Counted from the stretch's first letter, positions 16,454-25,440 are shown. The stretch: 64,000 nucleotides of DNA from Yeosuana aquiaggeris (GCF_044003965.1 NZ_JBAWKC010000001.1:124001-188000); one strand, 5' to 3'. The notes: generated from the letters alone by a model not told the origin. Made by a program: numbers and translations.

Positions 16454-17788
16454 TTACTTTAAATTGTTTTTATATAGAACACCGTCTTTCATGATCACCT
16501 TAAATTTATTTTCGGGATCGGCAACTAAATCGATGTTCTCTAATGGATTGCCGTCCACCAATATCAGATCCGCATAAGCACCCTCTTTGATAACGCCTAT
16601 GGGGTGTGGATAGGGGTCTCGAGGGCCACAGAGTTTCACCAATTCGGCATTGTCGAAAGTGGCCATTTTCAGGATTTCGTAGGGGGTGTACCATCTTTTC
16701 AGTTTAGTAAGCAATTTTCCTTGCTTTTCGCCTAACTCTGCATCGAAGAGAATATCCGTACCGAATGCGGTTTTCACTTTATATTTTTTAGCTAAAGCAA
16801 TCGCATTGTCGAGACCATCCGTTACTTCAACAAATTTTGCTGTGCTTATCGGGTCTTCAAATCGAATGGCATCTTCATCGTTTATGATGGGCTGCATGCT
16901 AAACCATGCACCTTTCTCGGCCATGAGTTTAGCGGTTTCTTCGGTGATGAGAAAAGCATGTTCGACGGATTTTGCACCAGCTCTTACCCACATTTGAATG
17001 GCATCATCGGTATTGGCATGGATGGCGACATAAGTGTTCCAGCTTGCGGCGACCTCAACCATAGCCTCGGCCTCAGCCTTGGTATATTGGGTAACATCGA
17101 GCGGGTCATACAAAGAAGATACTCCACCGCCAGCCATCACTTTGATTTGGGTAGCACCCATTCTAAGTGCCTCACGGGTTCTTTTTGTCACTTCCGGCAC
17201 TCCATCCGCAATGATTGTATGGCCTGTTCTCTGAATGTAATCTAATGCTTGATCCGGGTTAGAAGGAACTGCATTGGGTGCCAGAAAATCGCCATGCCCC
17301 GAAGTTTGGCTAATCGTGGGTCCTGAAGGGTATATCCTAGGACCAAAAATAGTACCCTCATCTATAGCCTTTTTTACACCAAAAGAATTGCCGCCAATAT
17401 CTCTCACCGTAGTAAATCCTCTTAACAGGGTTTTTCCCGAATGGTGGCCTGCATTGATGCCGAGGTGAGCTAAATCTGTATTTAAAAGTTTGCTTATCGA
17501 CCAGAAATTAAATACAGTATGCCAATGGTTGTCGATGAGACCGGGCATAAGGGTCATGCCTTGCCCATCAATAATGCTAACATTATCGGTTTGCACAACC
17601 ATCAATGGTTCTTTTGATATTTGCTTGATGAGGTTGCCCTCTACCAAAACATCTGCCTTTAACCGTCTATCGGATAGTCCATCAAAGACTTGTACATTGG
17701 TAAACAGGGTGATTTGCTTGGCTTGTTCCTGAGCAAACAGTCCTAAACTGAGGACACAAAGGATACATGCAAGTAGCAATTTTTTCAT
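16454..17788 (-). CDS. Imidazolonepropionase-like amidohydrolase, periplasmic
   Basis: A 444-residue metal-dependent hydrolase (Amidohydro_1). The Sec signal LLLACILCVLSLGLFAQ directs it to the periplasm. Metal-site features are H88-W-H90 in MPGLIDNHWH, the IKVMAGGG segment, AIHANTDDAIQ, VEHAFLI and FGTDIL with its Asp. The C-terminus folds back as YADLILVDGNPLENI. Relatives in this subgroup include prolidase-like and aryldialkylphosphatase-like enzymes that hydrolyse Xaa-Pro or N-acyl dipeptides, so a dipeptidase or N-acyl-amino-acid hydrolase role is a fair guess. It is 76 bp downstream of a D-aminoacylase-like gene and 28 bp upstream of the M81 gene; the relic at 14482-14739 is its broken paralogue. 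Confidence 0.8.
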   Translation of the reverse strand: MKKLLLACILCVLSLGLFAQEQAKQITLFTNVQVFDGLSDRRLKADVLVEGNLIKQISKEPLMVVQTDNVSIIDGQGMTLMPGLIDNHWHTVFNFWSISKLLNTDLAHLGINAGHHSGKTLLRGFTTVRDIGGNSFGVKKAIDEGTIFGPRIYPSGPTISQTSGHGDFLAPNAVPSNPDQALDYIQRTGHTIIADGVPEVTKRTREALRMGATQIKVMAGGGVSSLYDPLDVTQYTKAEAEAMVEVAASWNTYVAIHANTDDAIQMWVRAGAKSVEHAFLITEETAKLMAEKGAWFSMQPIINDEDAIRFEDPISTAKFVEVTDGLDNAIALAKKYKVKTAFGTDILFDAELGEKQGKLLTKLKRWYTPYEILKMATFDNAELVKLCGPRDPYPHPIGVIKEGAYADLILVDGNPLENIDLVADPENKFKVIMKDGVLYKNNLK

Positions 17789-17864
17789 TTTTAAAGAGTC
17801 TTTAAGTTTATTAATTAGTTAGTTTTTTTGAGATATTATGCCCCCCTCAATTATTAAAGTTGTA

Positions 17865-19502
17865 TCACTTTAAGCCAGCTCCACCAAAATCATGTGGTAC
17901 AGCATAAAATTCTTTTTGCCAACTCTCAATATCCAGAGGTACCAATTTACTCTCTTCTACAGGTTCAAAACGGATCGCTTGACCCGGATTAACAGTATCA
18001 GGCATGACTTTGGAATCTTTTACAACAACAACTCCATTAACTAAAACATAAGGAATCCCTGTCGATGGGGTTGTGCCATTCGCATAAGTTGCATTGTCTT
18101 TCACATTTTCAGGACTGAAGATGGTGATGTCTGCCACCATACCTTCCTGCATACGACCACGCACCTGCATGGCTTTTAAACCCATCTCGCCTAATGGCTT
18201 GGCATAATTGTAAGAGGTCATGGATACCAATTGCATTAATGGAATGTTATTGTCCTGGCCTAAACGCAATGTTTTAGCAAACGCGCCAGAAGTACGAGGA
18301 TGGACATTCGGTAAGTCTTCAAAAGGTGTATTTCTGGTCAGACCCGTATATGGAATTAATGGCATACCATCGCTACCAATGGCCACCCCTGGCATTTTTA
18401 GCCAGTCAACAATGGCTTCCACAGGCATTTTGTAAACGATAACAGCTCTTGTGGGTTCTTTTTTCAACATTTCCTCTCGACTTTTCTGAGTATAGAATTC
18501 GCCAGTTGCTACATCTTGCACGGTTTCTTCGTATTTGTTGCCTAAAGATTTTACCCAAACATCGGGCTCAAGAAAAACGGCATTTAAAGCGGTGGATCCT
18601 GCTGCATAAGGATATATTTCACCCCATACATTGTGGCCACGCTCACGCATTTTAACCAATAATTCGTGTACCAAATTGTATCCGGGATTATTGAAATGGA
18701 TGGCAATAGCTGGTGCGCCCAGGGCAGCCGCATTGGCTAACATTTCCTGTATACCATTCACCTCGGCAACATCGTTACCTGGGGTGCCTCTAAAGTGCAT
18801 ACCTATTTGACGGCCATAGGCACCTGCTAATTTTTGCAATTCATAAATTTCACGGGTGGATACCCCCTCGCGCATATAACCCACCGTTGAGCCTATACCA
18901 ATACCTCCCTGACGCAACCCTTCATCCATTTGTGCTAAAATTTCGTTTCCTTGCTCCAAATTTGGTCTTGTTTTAGACCAACCATCTTTTACACGGGTTT
19001 TTAAAGCATCCATGGTATACAAGAATTCCCACTCATTGAAACCATCAAGTACTGCTGCACGTGCCAACTCATGTGCTACGGCAACTCCATAATTTAAAGG
19101 AGTATTCCCTTCATGGCGTTTGTACCACTCACCTAGTTTGGGTCCGTAGGCTCCCACCTCCAAATCCATAATGGTGGTTCGACCATCGCGCAGCATGAGG
19201 TTATACATATAGGGCTCTATACAATGCTGATGCCCATCAATAAAACCGGGAGCAACAACATGTCCGGTAGCGTCAATGGTTTCTTTTCCAGAGATTTCAG
19301 CTTCTGTGATAATCGCAATTTTACCGTCTTTAACTCCGACATTTCTGATGCCGTCAAAGTTGGTTTCCGGGTCCATGACGCGTCCTTTAAGGATGACTAC
19401 GTCAAATTCCTGGTTGGTGTCTGCCCCTTTTTCAGTGGTTTTCTCCTTACAGCTGCTGAAAATAAGTGCCGAAATAAAGAGAGTAAAAAGTGTTTTTTTC
19501 AT
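17865..19502 (-). CDS. D-aminoacylase-like amidohydrolase lipoprotein (copy 1)
   Basis: A 545-residue lipoprotein (lipobox LIFSSC, Cys18) of the N-acyl-D-amino-acid deacylase type. The opening FDVVILKGRVMDPETNFDG and APGFIDGHQH (His91, His93) are typical of this Amidohydro_3 branch, as are LRDGRTTIMDLEVGAYGP, IGSTVGYMREGVS, HFRGTPG, AIHFNNPG, EIYPYAAGS, IGSDGMP and HPRTSGAFAKTLRL. Such enzymes release D-amino acids from N-acyl-D-amino acids. Its first 93 residues are nearly the same as those of the next gene upstream, whereas the remainder is much more diverged. It lies 21 bp downstream of that paralogue. Confidence 0.8.
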   Translation of the reverse strand: MKKTLFTLFISALIFSSCKEKTTEKGADTNQEFDVVILKGRVMDPETNFDGIRNVGVKDGKIAIITEAEISGKETIDATGHVVAPGFIDGHQHCIEPYMYNLMLRDGRTTIMDLEVGAYGPKLGEWYKRHEGNTPLNYGVAVAHELARAAVLDGFNEWEFLYTMDALKTRVKDGWSKTRPNLEQGNEILAQMDEGLRQGGIGIGSTVGYMREGVSTREIYELQKLAGAYGRQIGMHFRGTPGNDVAEVNGIQEMLANAAALGAPAIAIHFNNPGYNLVHELLVKMRERGHNVWGEIYPYAAGSTALNAVFLEPDVWVKSLGNKYEETVQDVATGEFYTQKSREEMLKKEPTRAVIVYKMPVEAIVDWLKMPGVAIGSDGMPLIPYTGLTRNTPFEDLPNVHPRTSGAFAKTLRLGQDNNIPLMQLVSMTSYNYAKPLGEMGLKAMQVRGRMQEGMVADITIFSPENVKDNATYANGTTPSTGIPYVLVNGVVVVKDSKVMPDTVNPGQAIRFEPVEESKLVPLDIESWQKEFYAVPHDFGGAGLK

Positions 19503-19523
19503 GTTATGAATTTTAATTTCTAG

Positions 19524-21230
19524 TTAATTTTTCTTTACTGCTTTTCCCGCACCAGAGTCATCATCTAAATGCATCTCCACAACCTCTGGATTTAGACCAA
19601 TAGTATATTCATTTAACCATTTTTCTTTAGAAATTGGCTTAAACCTTCCTTTGGTTTCGATTGGGAAACGAATTTCTTTGCCTGGCTTTACAGGTAATAC
19701 TTCGCTGTTTTTTACGACGATAACACCATTTACAATTACATAAGGAATACCGGTAGTTGGTGTTCCATGTTCGCCTACTTTGAAGCTTGAATTATCCGTA
19801 ATAGATAAAGGATCAAAAATGGTAATATCAGCCACTTTTCCAATTTGAATTCTGCCTCTATGCATCATGGACTCAAGCCCAGAATCTCCTAAGTGTTTGG
19901 CTGGCCAATAACTTGCCTGAGAAATAGTAAACATAAGCGGGATGCCTTGTTCGCGAGCCAATCGAAATACCGCACCATGGGAGCCAGAGGTACGAGGGTG
20001 GCCTCGGTATTCAGTCCAATCCGCATCCCATGGCAATAAAGTACCATCTGCGCCAACGCCTGCCATCGCATCACTCGCAATAGTCATGTGAGGAATTGCC
20101 AACCAGTGATTCATCCACGCTTTTCGATAAGGAAATTCAACCACAACCGATCTTCCTGGATCTTTTTTCATCAGCGCAGCATACGTTTCGTTGGTAAGGT
20201 ATTGATCGTCAACAGGGTCGTAGATGGTTTCTTCGTATTTATAACCACGCTTTTCTACCCATTCCGAAGGGCTTAAAAATGCTGCTGTTATCGCTGTTGA
20301 TCCGGCAGCATAAGGATAATACTCAGACCACATATTCAATCCTTTTTCTCTTGCCAATTGCAATTTTTCTTCAATTTCCCACCACCCATAATCATTGTTA
20401 TGCGCCATCAATAAGGGAGCGTCTAACAACATTGCATTGGTAAACACCTCGTCGAAGGCTATTGGAGCTTCGGTGGGTGTTTCTGATATAAGATGATACC
20501 TGGTATGAACGGATGTTAGACGGCCATAGTTCGCGCCGGCCCGTTGTGCGGCAAAAAGTTCGTAGCTGGTCATTCCCTTGGCCATATATGCGCCGGGCAC
20601 AGCAACACCAATGGCTCCTTGTCGCAGATCTTCATCCATTAATTGCATCACTTTATTCATTTCCTCGATAGTGGAATTAGTATCTGCCCAACCTTGAACT
20701 CCATCTGTCAAAGCTTTGGCTGCATAAATTGGAACAGTAGAAAAATCGACGGGACCGCTAAGTTCCGCATCAGGATCATGCACAGCCATTCTATTAAATA
20801 ACAAGCTGGCTGTTGTACCGTAGTTGACTTGCCACCCTGTCTTTGCTTTCTCGTCGTACCACGCTTTTACATTGAACGAACCGGCTTCAAGGTCCATACC
20901 TGTAGTGACACCGTCTCTTAATGCCATTTTGGTAGCGAATACGTCGGTGGCATGATAGTGGGTGTCAATAAAACCTGGTGCAACAACGTGACCACTGGCG
21001 TCAATGGTTTCTTTACCTATAATCTCACTTTCGGTAATGATCGCAATTTTACCGTCTTTAACTCCGACATTTCTGATACCGTCAAAGTTGGTTTCCGGGT
21101 CCATTACCCGACCGTTTAAAATGACGATGTCAAATTCTTGATTAGGATCTGTTCCTTTTTCAGTGGTTGTTTCTTTACAGCTACTAAAAATAAGTGCGGT
21201 AATAAATAAGGTTAAAAGTATTTTATTCAT
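19524..21230 (-). CDS. D-aminoacylase-like amidohydrolase lipoprotein (copy 2)
   Basis: A 568-residue lipoprotein (LIFSSC, Cys18), paralogous to 17865-19502. It shows FDIVILNGRVMDPETNFDG, APGFIDTHYH (His91, His93), LRDGVTTGMDLEAGSFN, VHTRYH, LLMAHNNDYGWWE, EYYPYAAGSTAITAAFL, IASDAMAG and HPRTSGSHGAVFRL. It is longer at the C-terminus, ending in a polar acidic tail. The two proteins probably act on different N-acylated D-amino acids or dipeptides. It is the first enzyme gene of the run, 21 bp downstream of a small 78-residue protein gene and close to the MalT-like regulator, so the regulator may control the entire series. Confidence 0.8.
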   Translation of the reverse strand: MNKILLTLFITALIFSSCKETTTEKGTDPNQEFDIVILNGRVMDPETNFDGIRNVGVKDGKIAIITESEIIGKETIDASGHVVAPGFIDTHYHATDVFATKMALRDGVTTGMDLEAGSFNVKAWYDEKAKTGWQVNYGTTASLLFNRMAVHDPDAELSGPVDFSTVPIYAAKALTDGVQGWADTNSTIEEMNKVMQLMDEDLRQGAIGVAVPGAYMAKGMTSYELFAAQRAGANYGRLTSVHTRYHLISETPTEAPIAFDEVFTNAMLLDAPLLMAHNNDYGWWEIEEKLQLAREKGLNMWSEYYPYAAGSTAITAAFLSPSEWVEKRGYKYEETIYDPVDDQYLTNETYAALMKKDPGRSVVVEFPYRKAWMNHWLAIPHMTIASDAMAGVGADGTLLPWDADWTEYRGHPRTSGSHGAVFRLAREQGIPLMFTISQASYWPAKHLGDSGLESMMHRGRIQIGKVADITIFDPLSITDNSSFKVGEHGTPTTGIPYVIVNGVIVVKNSEVLPVKPGKEIRFPIETKGRFKPISKEKWLNEYTIGLNPEVVEMHLDDDSGAGKAVKKN

Positions 21231-21251
21231 TTTTTTGTTTATAGAATTTAT

Positions 21252-21488
21252 TTATTTTAACAAATCACGAACGCATTTAATTTCGCAGCGAAGATCGGTC
21301 AAGCCTGCAAGCAAACCCAACAAAGCCGTCTGATCTGGAAGCCAACCTACAAAGGTGTTTTCTCCTTTTTTATTTTTTATACGAAATCCCAAATCGTCCA
21401 TAAAATCGATTACAGACGTATTAATTTTTCCTGCAACTTCAATTTGAAAAACCGAACCTTTATTAGAATCTTTTTTTATCAATTCCAT
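21252..21488 (-). CDS. Small conserved protein next to the MalT-like regulator
   Basis: A 78-residue soluble protein without signal peptide. The C-terminal half, FVGWLPDQTALLGLLAGLTDLRCEIKCVRDLL, matches a pattern I know from small 70-80-residue proteins in many bacteria (G-x-(L/V)-x-DQ-(A/T)-AL-x-G-(V/L)-L-x-x-(L/I)-(R/T)-DL), often encoded beside transcriptional regulators. The function is unknown. It is located 75 bp downstream of the LuxR-type regulator gene and 21 bp upstream of the first deacylase gene, which hints that it takes part in regulation. Confidence 0.6.
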   Translation of the reverse strand: MELIKKDSNKGSVFQIEVAGKINTSVIDFMDDLGFRIKNKKGENTFVGWLPDQTALLGLLAGLTDLRCEIKCVRDLLK

Positions 21489-21563
21489 GCGTCATTATTG
21501 GACTTGGAAAGATATGAATGTGTTTCTTAAAATTAATACCCCGAAAGAGGTATAAAAGGAGTA

Positions 21564-24197
21564 CTAGAGCTTAAATAGATTCTTCTCTAATATTTTATTT
21601 ATCATAGCAGTACGATTGGAGACGTCGAGTTTACTATAAATGTTGCGCAAGTGCGTCTTAACAGTTAATATGGAGATATTAAGCTGTTGCGCAACTTCTT
21701 TATTCCTAAAACCTTTATAGATAAGTCTTATGATTTCTTGCTCCCGAAGCGTTAAAACATGGACATGGCTCAAATCTTCTTTTGGTCTTTTTTGAGCTGC
21801 ATAATCGAAGTTTATACGAGTTAAAATGCGATAAGGAGCATTGTCTTCCAGGACACTAAATAAAGAAGGCATAACCAAATTAGCTTCTAAAATAGGCCTG
21901 ATCATATTTTTCTTTTCTGCCAGTATAAGCGCTTCCTCTAACCATTTGGCAGCAAGATTTTCTTTTCTGAAACGGAAAAATGCCATCGCTTTGAGCATCA
22001 AAATATCTACCAGCTGATAGCCATTATTTACACTTTTCAGAATGGCTCCCACTTCCTCTAGCACAGAAATCGCTTCCTTAACCTGAGCATTAGTACCTGA
22101 ACTTACCAAGATCCTTATCTTGGTAAGTTCAGGTACATCTATCAAAAATAAATACGAGGACGGATGCTGTTTCACCCAGTCAGAAATAGCCCAACTAATT
22201 TCTTTATCCCCTTGCCCAAAATGCCAGTTGACTCTTGCTTGTACAGAGCGGTGGTAATTTTGGAACTTTGTGTCTTTTAGTTTTGTGGCCAATCGGCTCA
22301 TTTGGTCAAGAAATGAAGCAGTTGCCTTTTCATCTTTTTTTAATGAGCTTATCAGCGTTAACCCCGCCAGTGCATCAAAATAAGTCCTGTAATTAAAAAC
22401 ACCCTCTAATGCCAGCGCTTCCTTAAAGGCGTTTACTGCTTCATATTCATTGTTAGATTGAAAGGCAGCATTACCTATAAAATACAAACCCCATCCTTTT
22501 GCATGCAGTAAATCAGAATCCTGAACATGAAACAGCAACTTTTTTGCGTCACTATTTACTGAATTAAAATTTCCAGAAAGTATATGAACGAGCACTTTAC
22601 CGTGTATGGGGCGTGAATGCATTTTTGAGGAAAGCCCGAGTTTTTCTAGAATCTCTTCAAGAGTCTGCAATGCCAAAGGGGCAAAACCAAGCATCTGTCT
22701 GCAACAAGCCAAGACCAATTCCCTGCGTCCGCCAAACATGTAAGTTTCATCATAGAATAGCGCTTTAGATTGTTCGATTGATTCTAACGCTTGTTTTGGG
22801 TCAGGTTTGACAAACGTTAGAAAGTACCCTAAATGAAACAGATATAGGGAAATGTTCTTATCATTTGAATTCTCAATGCCAATTGATTTTAGTGTGTCCA
22901 GGATGGACGAAAAATCCTCTATGTTCCACGTTTCTTCGCACACCAGTAATTCTGTCAGCATTATCTCAATGTTCATATTCCGAATTCGCCGAGGAATCAG
23001 ATCAAGCCAGCGCTGCACAACCCACCATTGGCCCTTATTCAATTCGCTTTCACTATGCTTTGTGATTTGATAGCATGCTAAAGCATGGTTATTTGCTTTG
23101 ATAGCGTAGTTGATGGCTTCATCAATCAGACCATTATCAGAAAACCATTCACTGATGTGAGTATAAAGTGATGTAATGCTATTAGGATCACTTTTTTTTA
23201 GATTTCGCATTAGAGTTTCCCCAACTAAATGATGAAATCTATACCAACCCCCTTCCTCATCGGAAGCGATAATGAAAAAATTAAGATCTTTTAGTTTAGC
23301 AAGGAAAACCTCTCCTTTACAGGAACTTTCATAAGCAAAGTCACAAATGGAGTCGATAAGCTCAACATTGAATCGATCGCAAAGTGCACAAAGTTGCATC
23401 TGCCTAAAAAAGTCAGGTTCTAGATTAAGACTTATATAAGAAAGCAACTGATCTAGATTGCTTGAAATGTTTTCGATGTCCTTCATTTTATTATCCTCCA
23501 TCGGAAATGACCTGGCCAATAATATCATTCTGATAGCCAAAATCCATCCCTCTGTGCGCTTTATAATCTTATCGATTACGTCACTTTTGAGTCTAATATT
23601 TCTATATAATGCCAAAAACTGAGTTAATTCATCTTTGTCAAATCTGAGGTCCGACATTCTGAGTTCAAATAGCCTATTATATAACCGTAGTTTTTGTAAT
23701 TTAAAAGGTGGATCCCAACGGGTTATGATAACCACCTGTAAATTTTTTATCTCTTCGCTGATCAGTACTTGCACTAACTGGTGAATCTCCTGGTTCTTTA
23801 TTAAATGGTAATCATCCAAAATCAGGATGGAGTGCTCGTCCAATAAGTTGAGTGAATTAACAATAATTTCAATAATGGACGGCCACGAAATAAAATTGTA
23901 ATCCTTATCCAAATTTTTTAATGATTGTTTTTCAACAGAACTAAATTTGCTCAGCGCCTCACTTATATAGGTTAAAAAAATAGATGTATCATTCATTGTT
24001 TCATCTATTGAAAGCCATACATTAGTGCTTTCTGTCTCTTTTAACCATTGACTGATAAGTATACTCTTTCCATAACCTGCAGGTGCAGAGATCAAAATTA
24101 ATGGTATGGCCCTTTTATTTTCTAATATTTTGAGAAGATGCGGTCTTCTAATAAGATCTGAAGGAAGTGCTGGTATATTTAATTTAGAATGCCGCAT
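21564..24197 (-). CDS. MalT/AcoK-type STAND transcriptional regulator with LuxR HTH
   Basis: An 877-residue ATP-dependent activator. The N-terminus RPHLLKIL is followed by a Walker A (SAPAGYGKS, ending near residue 45) and a Walker B (ILILDDYHL, about 124-132). A winged-helix region and a long TPR-like helical sensor domain (about 330-800) follow. The C-terminal LuxR helix-turn-helix is LTLREQEIIRLIYKGFRNKEVAQQL...TVKTHLRNIYSKL. Proteins of this build bind an inducer and ATP, oligomerise, and activate neighbouring genes. It lies at the head of the co-oriented hydrolase series and just downstream of the tRNA-Ala terminator. The call is safe, the inducer unknown. This regulator type is less common in Bacteroidota than HTCS, ECF or AraC regulators. 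Confidence 0.85.
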   Translation of the reverse strand: MRHSKLNIPALPSDLIRRPHLLKILENKRAIPLILISAPAGYGKSILISQWLKETESTNVWLSIDETMNDTSIFLTYISEALSKFSSVEKQSLKNLDKDYNFISWPSIIEIIVNSLNLLDEHSILILDDYHLIKNQEIHQLVQVLISEEIKNLQVVIITRWDPPFKLQKLRLYNRLFELRMSDLRFDKDELTQFLALYRNIRLKSDVIDKIIKRTEGWILAIRMILLARSFPMEDNKMKDIENISSNLDQLLSYISLNLEPDFFRQMQLCALCDRFNVELIDSICDFAYESSCKGEVFLAKLKDLNFFIIASDEEGGWYRFHHLVGETLMRNLKKSDPNSITSLYTHISEWFSDNGLIDEAINYAIKANNHALACYQITKHSESELNKGQWWVVQRWLDLIPRRIRNMNIEIMLTELLVCEETWNIEDFSSILDTLKSIGIENSNDKNISLYLFHLGYFLTFVKPDPKQALESIEQSKALFYDETYMFGGRRELVLACCRQMLGFAPLALQTLEEILEKLGLSSKMHSRPIHGKVLVHILSGNFNSVNSDAKKLLFHVQDSDLLHAKGWGLYFIGNAAFQSNNEYEAVNAFKEALALEGVFNYRTYFDALAGLTLISSLKKDEKATASFLDQMSRLATKLKDTKFQNYHRSVQARVNWHFGQGDKEISWAISDWVKQHPSSYLFLIDVPELTKIRILVSSGTNAQVKEAISVLEEVGAILKSVNNGYQLVDILMLKAMAFFRFRKENLAAKWLEEALILAEKKNMIRPILEANLVMPSLFSVLEDNAPYRILTRINFDYAAQKRPKEDLSHVHVLTLREQEIIRLIYKGFRNKEVAQQLNISILTVKTHLRNIYSKLDVSNRTAMINKILEKNLFKL

Positions 24198-24465
24198 GAA
24201 ATATTTTCATATTTTTTATAATGAAGGATTTAGACTGTCTAAAAACTATACTCTATGTTATTGAGCTTACTTTTAACACTATAAAGTTAAAATATTTAAT
24301 TTAATCATAGGTGTTTGAGACTAATTAAGATTTTAGTAATGATTTTTCTATTAAAAAATTGATAAATGATTCGACATTTTTTCTGTTCGCTCTAATAAAC
24401 TAGACTCAGGTATATTTTGTATTTGAGTATTTTAATCTTAAGATGGGCTAATTGTGGGCTAAATA
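24198..24465. other. Intergenic region upstream of the MalT-like gene
   Basis: No gene is seen between the regulator start and the tRNA terminator. The DNA is AT-rich and probably holds the regulator promoter. At 24440-24449 the sequence aagatgggct resembles part of the tRNA 3' end (aagatggggct) but with one base missing; this is too weak to call an additional attachment site. Confidence 0.4.
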
Positions 24466-24513
24466 TAAAAACAAAAAACCCTAACTAATTGATTAACTAT
24501 TGTTAGGGTTTTG
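24466..24513 (-). terminator. Rho-independent terminator of the tRNA-Ala transcript
   Basis: The inverted repeat ACCCTAAC / GTTAGGGT, extended by flanking A/T pairs, is followed on the minus strand by TTTTTTGTTTTTA. It starts a few bases beyond the tRNA 3' end. Confidence 0.75.
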
Positions 24514-24519
24514 AATCTG

Positions 24520-24593
24520 TGGAGAAGATGGGGCTCGAACCCACGACCTCTTGGCTGCCAGCCAAGCGCTCTAGCCAACTGAGCTACATCCCC
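24520..24593 (-). tRNA. tRNA-Ala (anticodon GGC)
   Basis: On the minus strand 74 bases fold as a tRNA. The acceptor arm is GGGGATG against CTTCTCC with discriminator A, the D-arm is GCTC...GAGC, the anticodon arm is CTTGG-CTGGCAG-CCAAG with anticodon GGC, and the T-arm is GTGGG-TTCGAGC-CCCAT. Acceptor position 3 forms a G:U pair, the identity element of alanine tRNAs. One T-T mismatch lies in the acceptor stem. The CCA end is not encoded. Its 3' end is duplicated exactly at 1857-1873. Confidence 0.93.
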
Positions 24594-24599
24594 ATAAAT

Positions 24600-25397
24600 T
24601 TATTTTAATTCACTTAGAACTAAAACAGGTATTGAACTTGAAAAATCCTTTTTCAAAATTACATTTTTTTCCCACTTTTTCATAAAAAATCCTCTTTTAC
24701 GTCTTACAACACAAAGCATGTCTGGATTATGTGATTCATAATGCCTTAACACACCTTGAAATGTAGTCGCATTTTCTGTAGTAGAAATCTCATCAACTAC
24801 TGATTTTAATTCATCGTTAACATCAAAATCACCTTCGTTATGATAGGGTGTTTTTACCAATAACAAATCAATTTTACATTTAAATTTATCTTTAAAAGAT
24901 TTAAGCGGCTCTAAAACATGTTCTTTTCTTATAATAGCCGATTTCATAGCCATTAAAATATGTTTTATAGGTTCAAAAGTGTATCCTTCTGGCACAATGA
25001 GTGAAGCGGGACCATTCATTTGTTTTATTATCTTTCCTGAAGTCTCCCCTAAAAAAACTTCATCATTTACAGAATTCGTTCTGGGTTGTATTAATATTAG
25101 ATCAATATTCGCCACTCTGCTGACCAATTCTAAAACATCAACTACTTTTCCTTTTAATGCTTTAGTCACAACCTCCACATTTTTAGTATTAATTTTTGAC
25201 ATAAGATCATGTAAATACTCCTTGCTTTCTCGTTCTAAAATATGATCCAAATTAATCATAGTACCAGCTTTAGTAAACACTTTGTATATATGTACAACAT
25301 AAAGTTTAGCTCCAAAAGCTTCCGCAAAATCTACTGCATACTGAAGATGACTAAGGGTGTTTTTTGATGTTCCAACTGGCACTAATATATTTTTCAT
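24600..25397 (-). CDS. Universal stress protein, tandem Usp domains
   Basis: A 265-residue cytoplasmic protein. The first Usp domain (residues 1-145) opens MKNILVPVGTSKNTLSHLQYAVDFAEAFGAKLYVVHI and contains the nucleotide-binding stretch GETSGKIIKQMNGPASLIVP. The second, more degenerate domain (about 146-265) starts IKHILMAMKSA and ends SSIPVLVLSELK. Tandem-domain Usp proteins are frequent in Flavobacteriia and respond to starvation and stress. The stop codon is 7 bp from the tRNA-Ala gene on the same strand, so tRNA and usp may be read together. Confidence 0.85.
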   Translation of the reverse strand: MKNILVPVGTSKNTLSHLQYAVDFAEAFGAKLYVVHIYKVFTKAGTMINLDHILERESKEYLHDLMSKINTKNVEVVTKALKGKVVDVLELVSRVANIDLILIQPRTNSVNDEVFLGETSGKIIKQMNGPASLIVPEGYTFEPIKHILMAMKSAIIRKEHVLEPLKSFKDKFKCKIDLLLVKTPYHNEGDFDVNDELKSVVDEISTTENATTFQGVLRHYESHNPDMLCVVRRKRGFFMKKWEKNVILKKDFSSSIPVLVLSELK

Positions 25398-25440
25398 GAG
25401 TAAAGTTTTAAAAAATTAAATTTACAATAAAAATGTGACA

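Noticed and set aside
24440..24449. Third att-like copy near the tRNA
   Set aside because: Only ten bases, one base shorter than the tRNA segment; not above chance.
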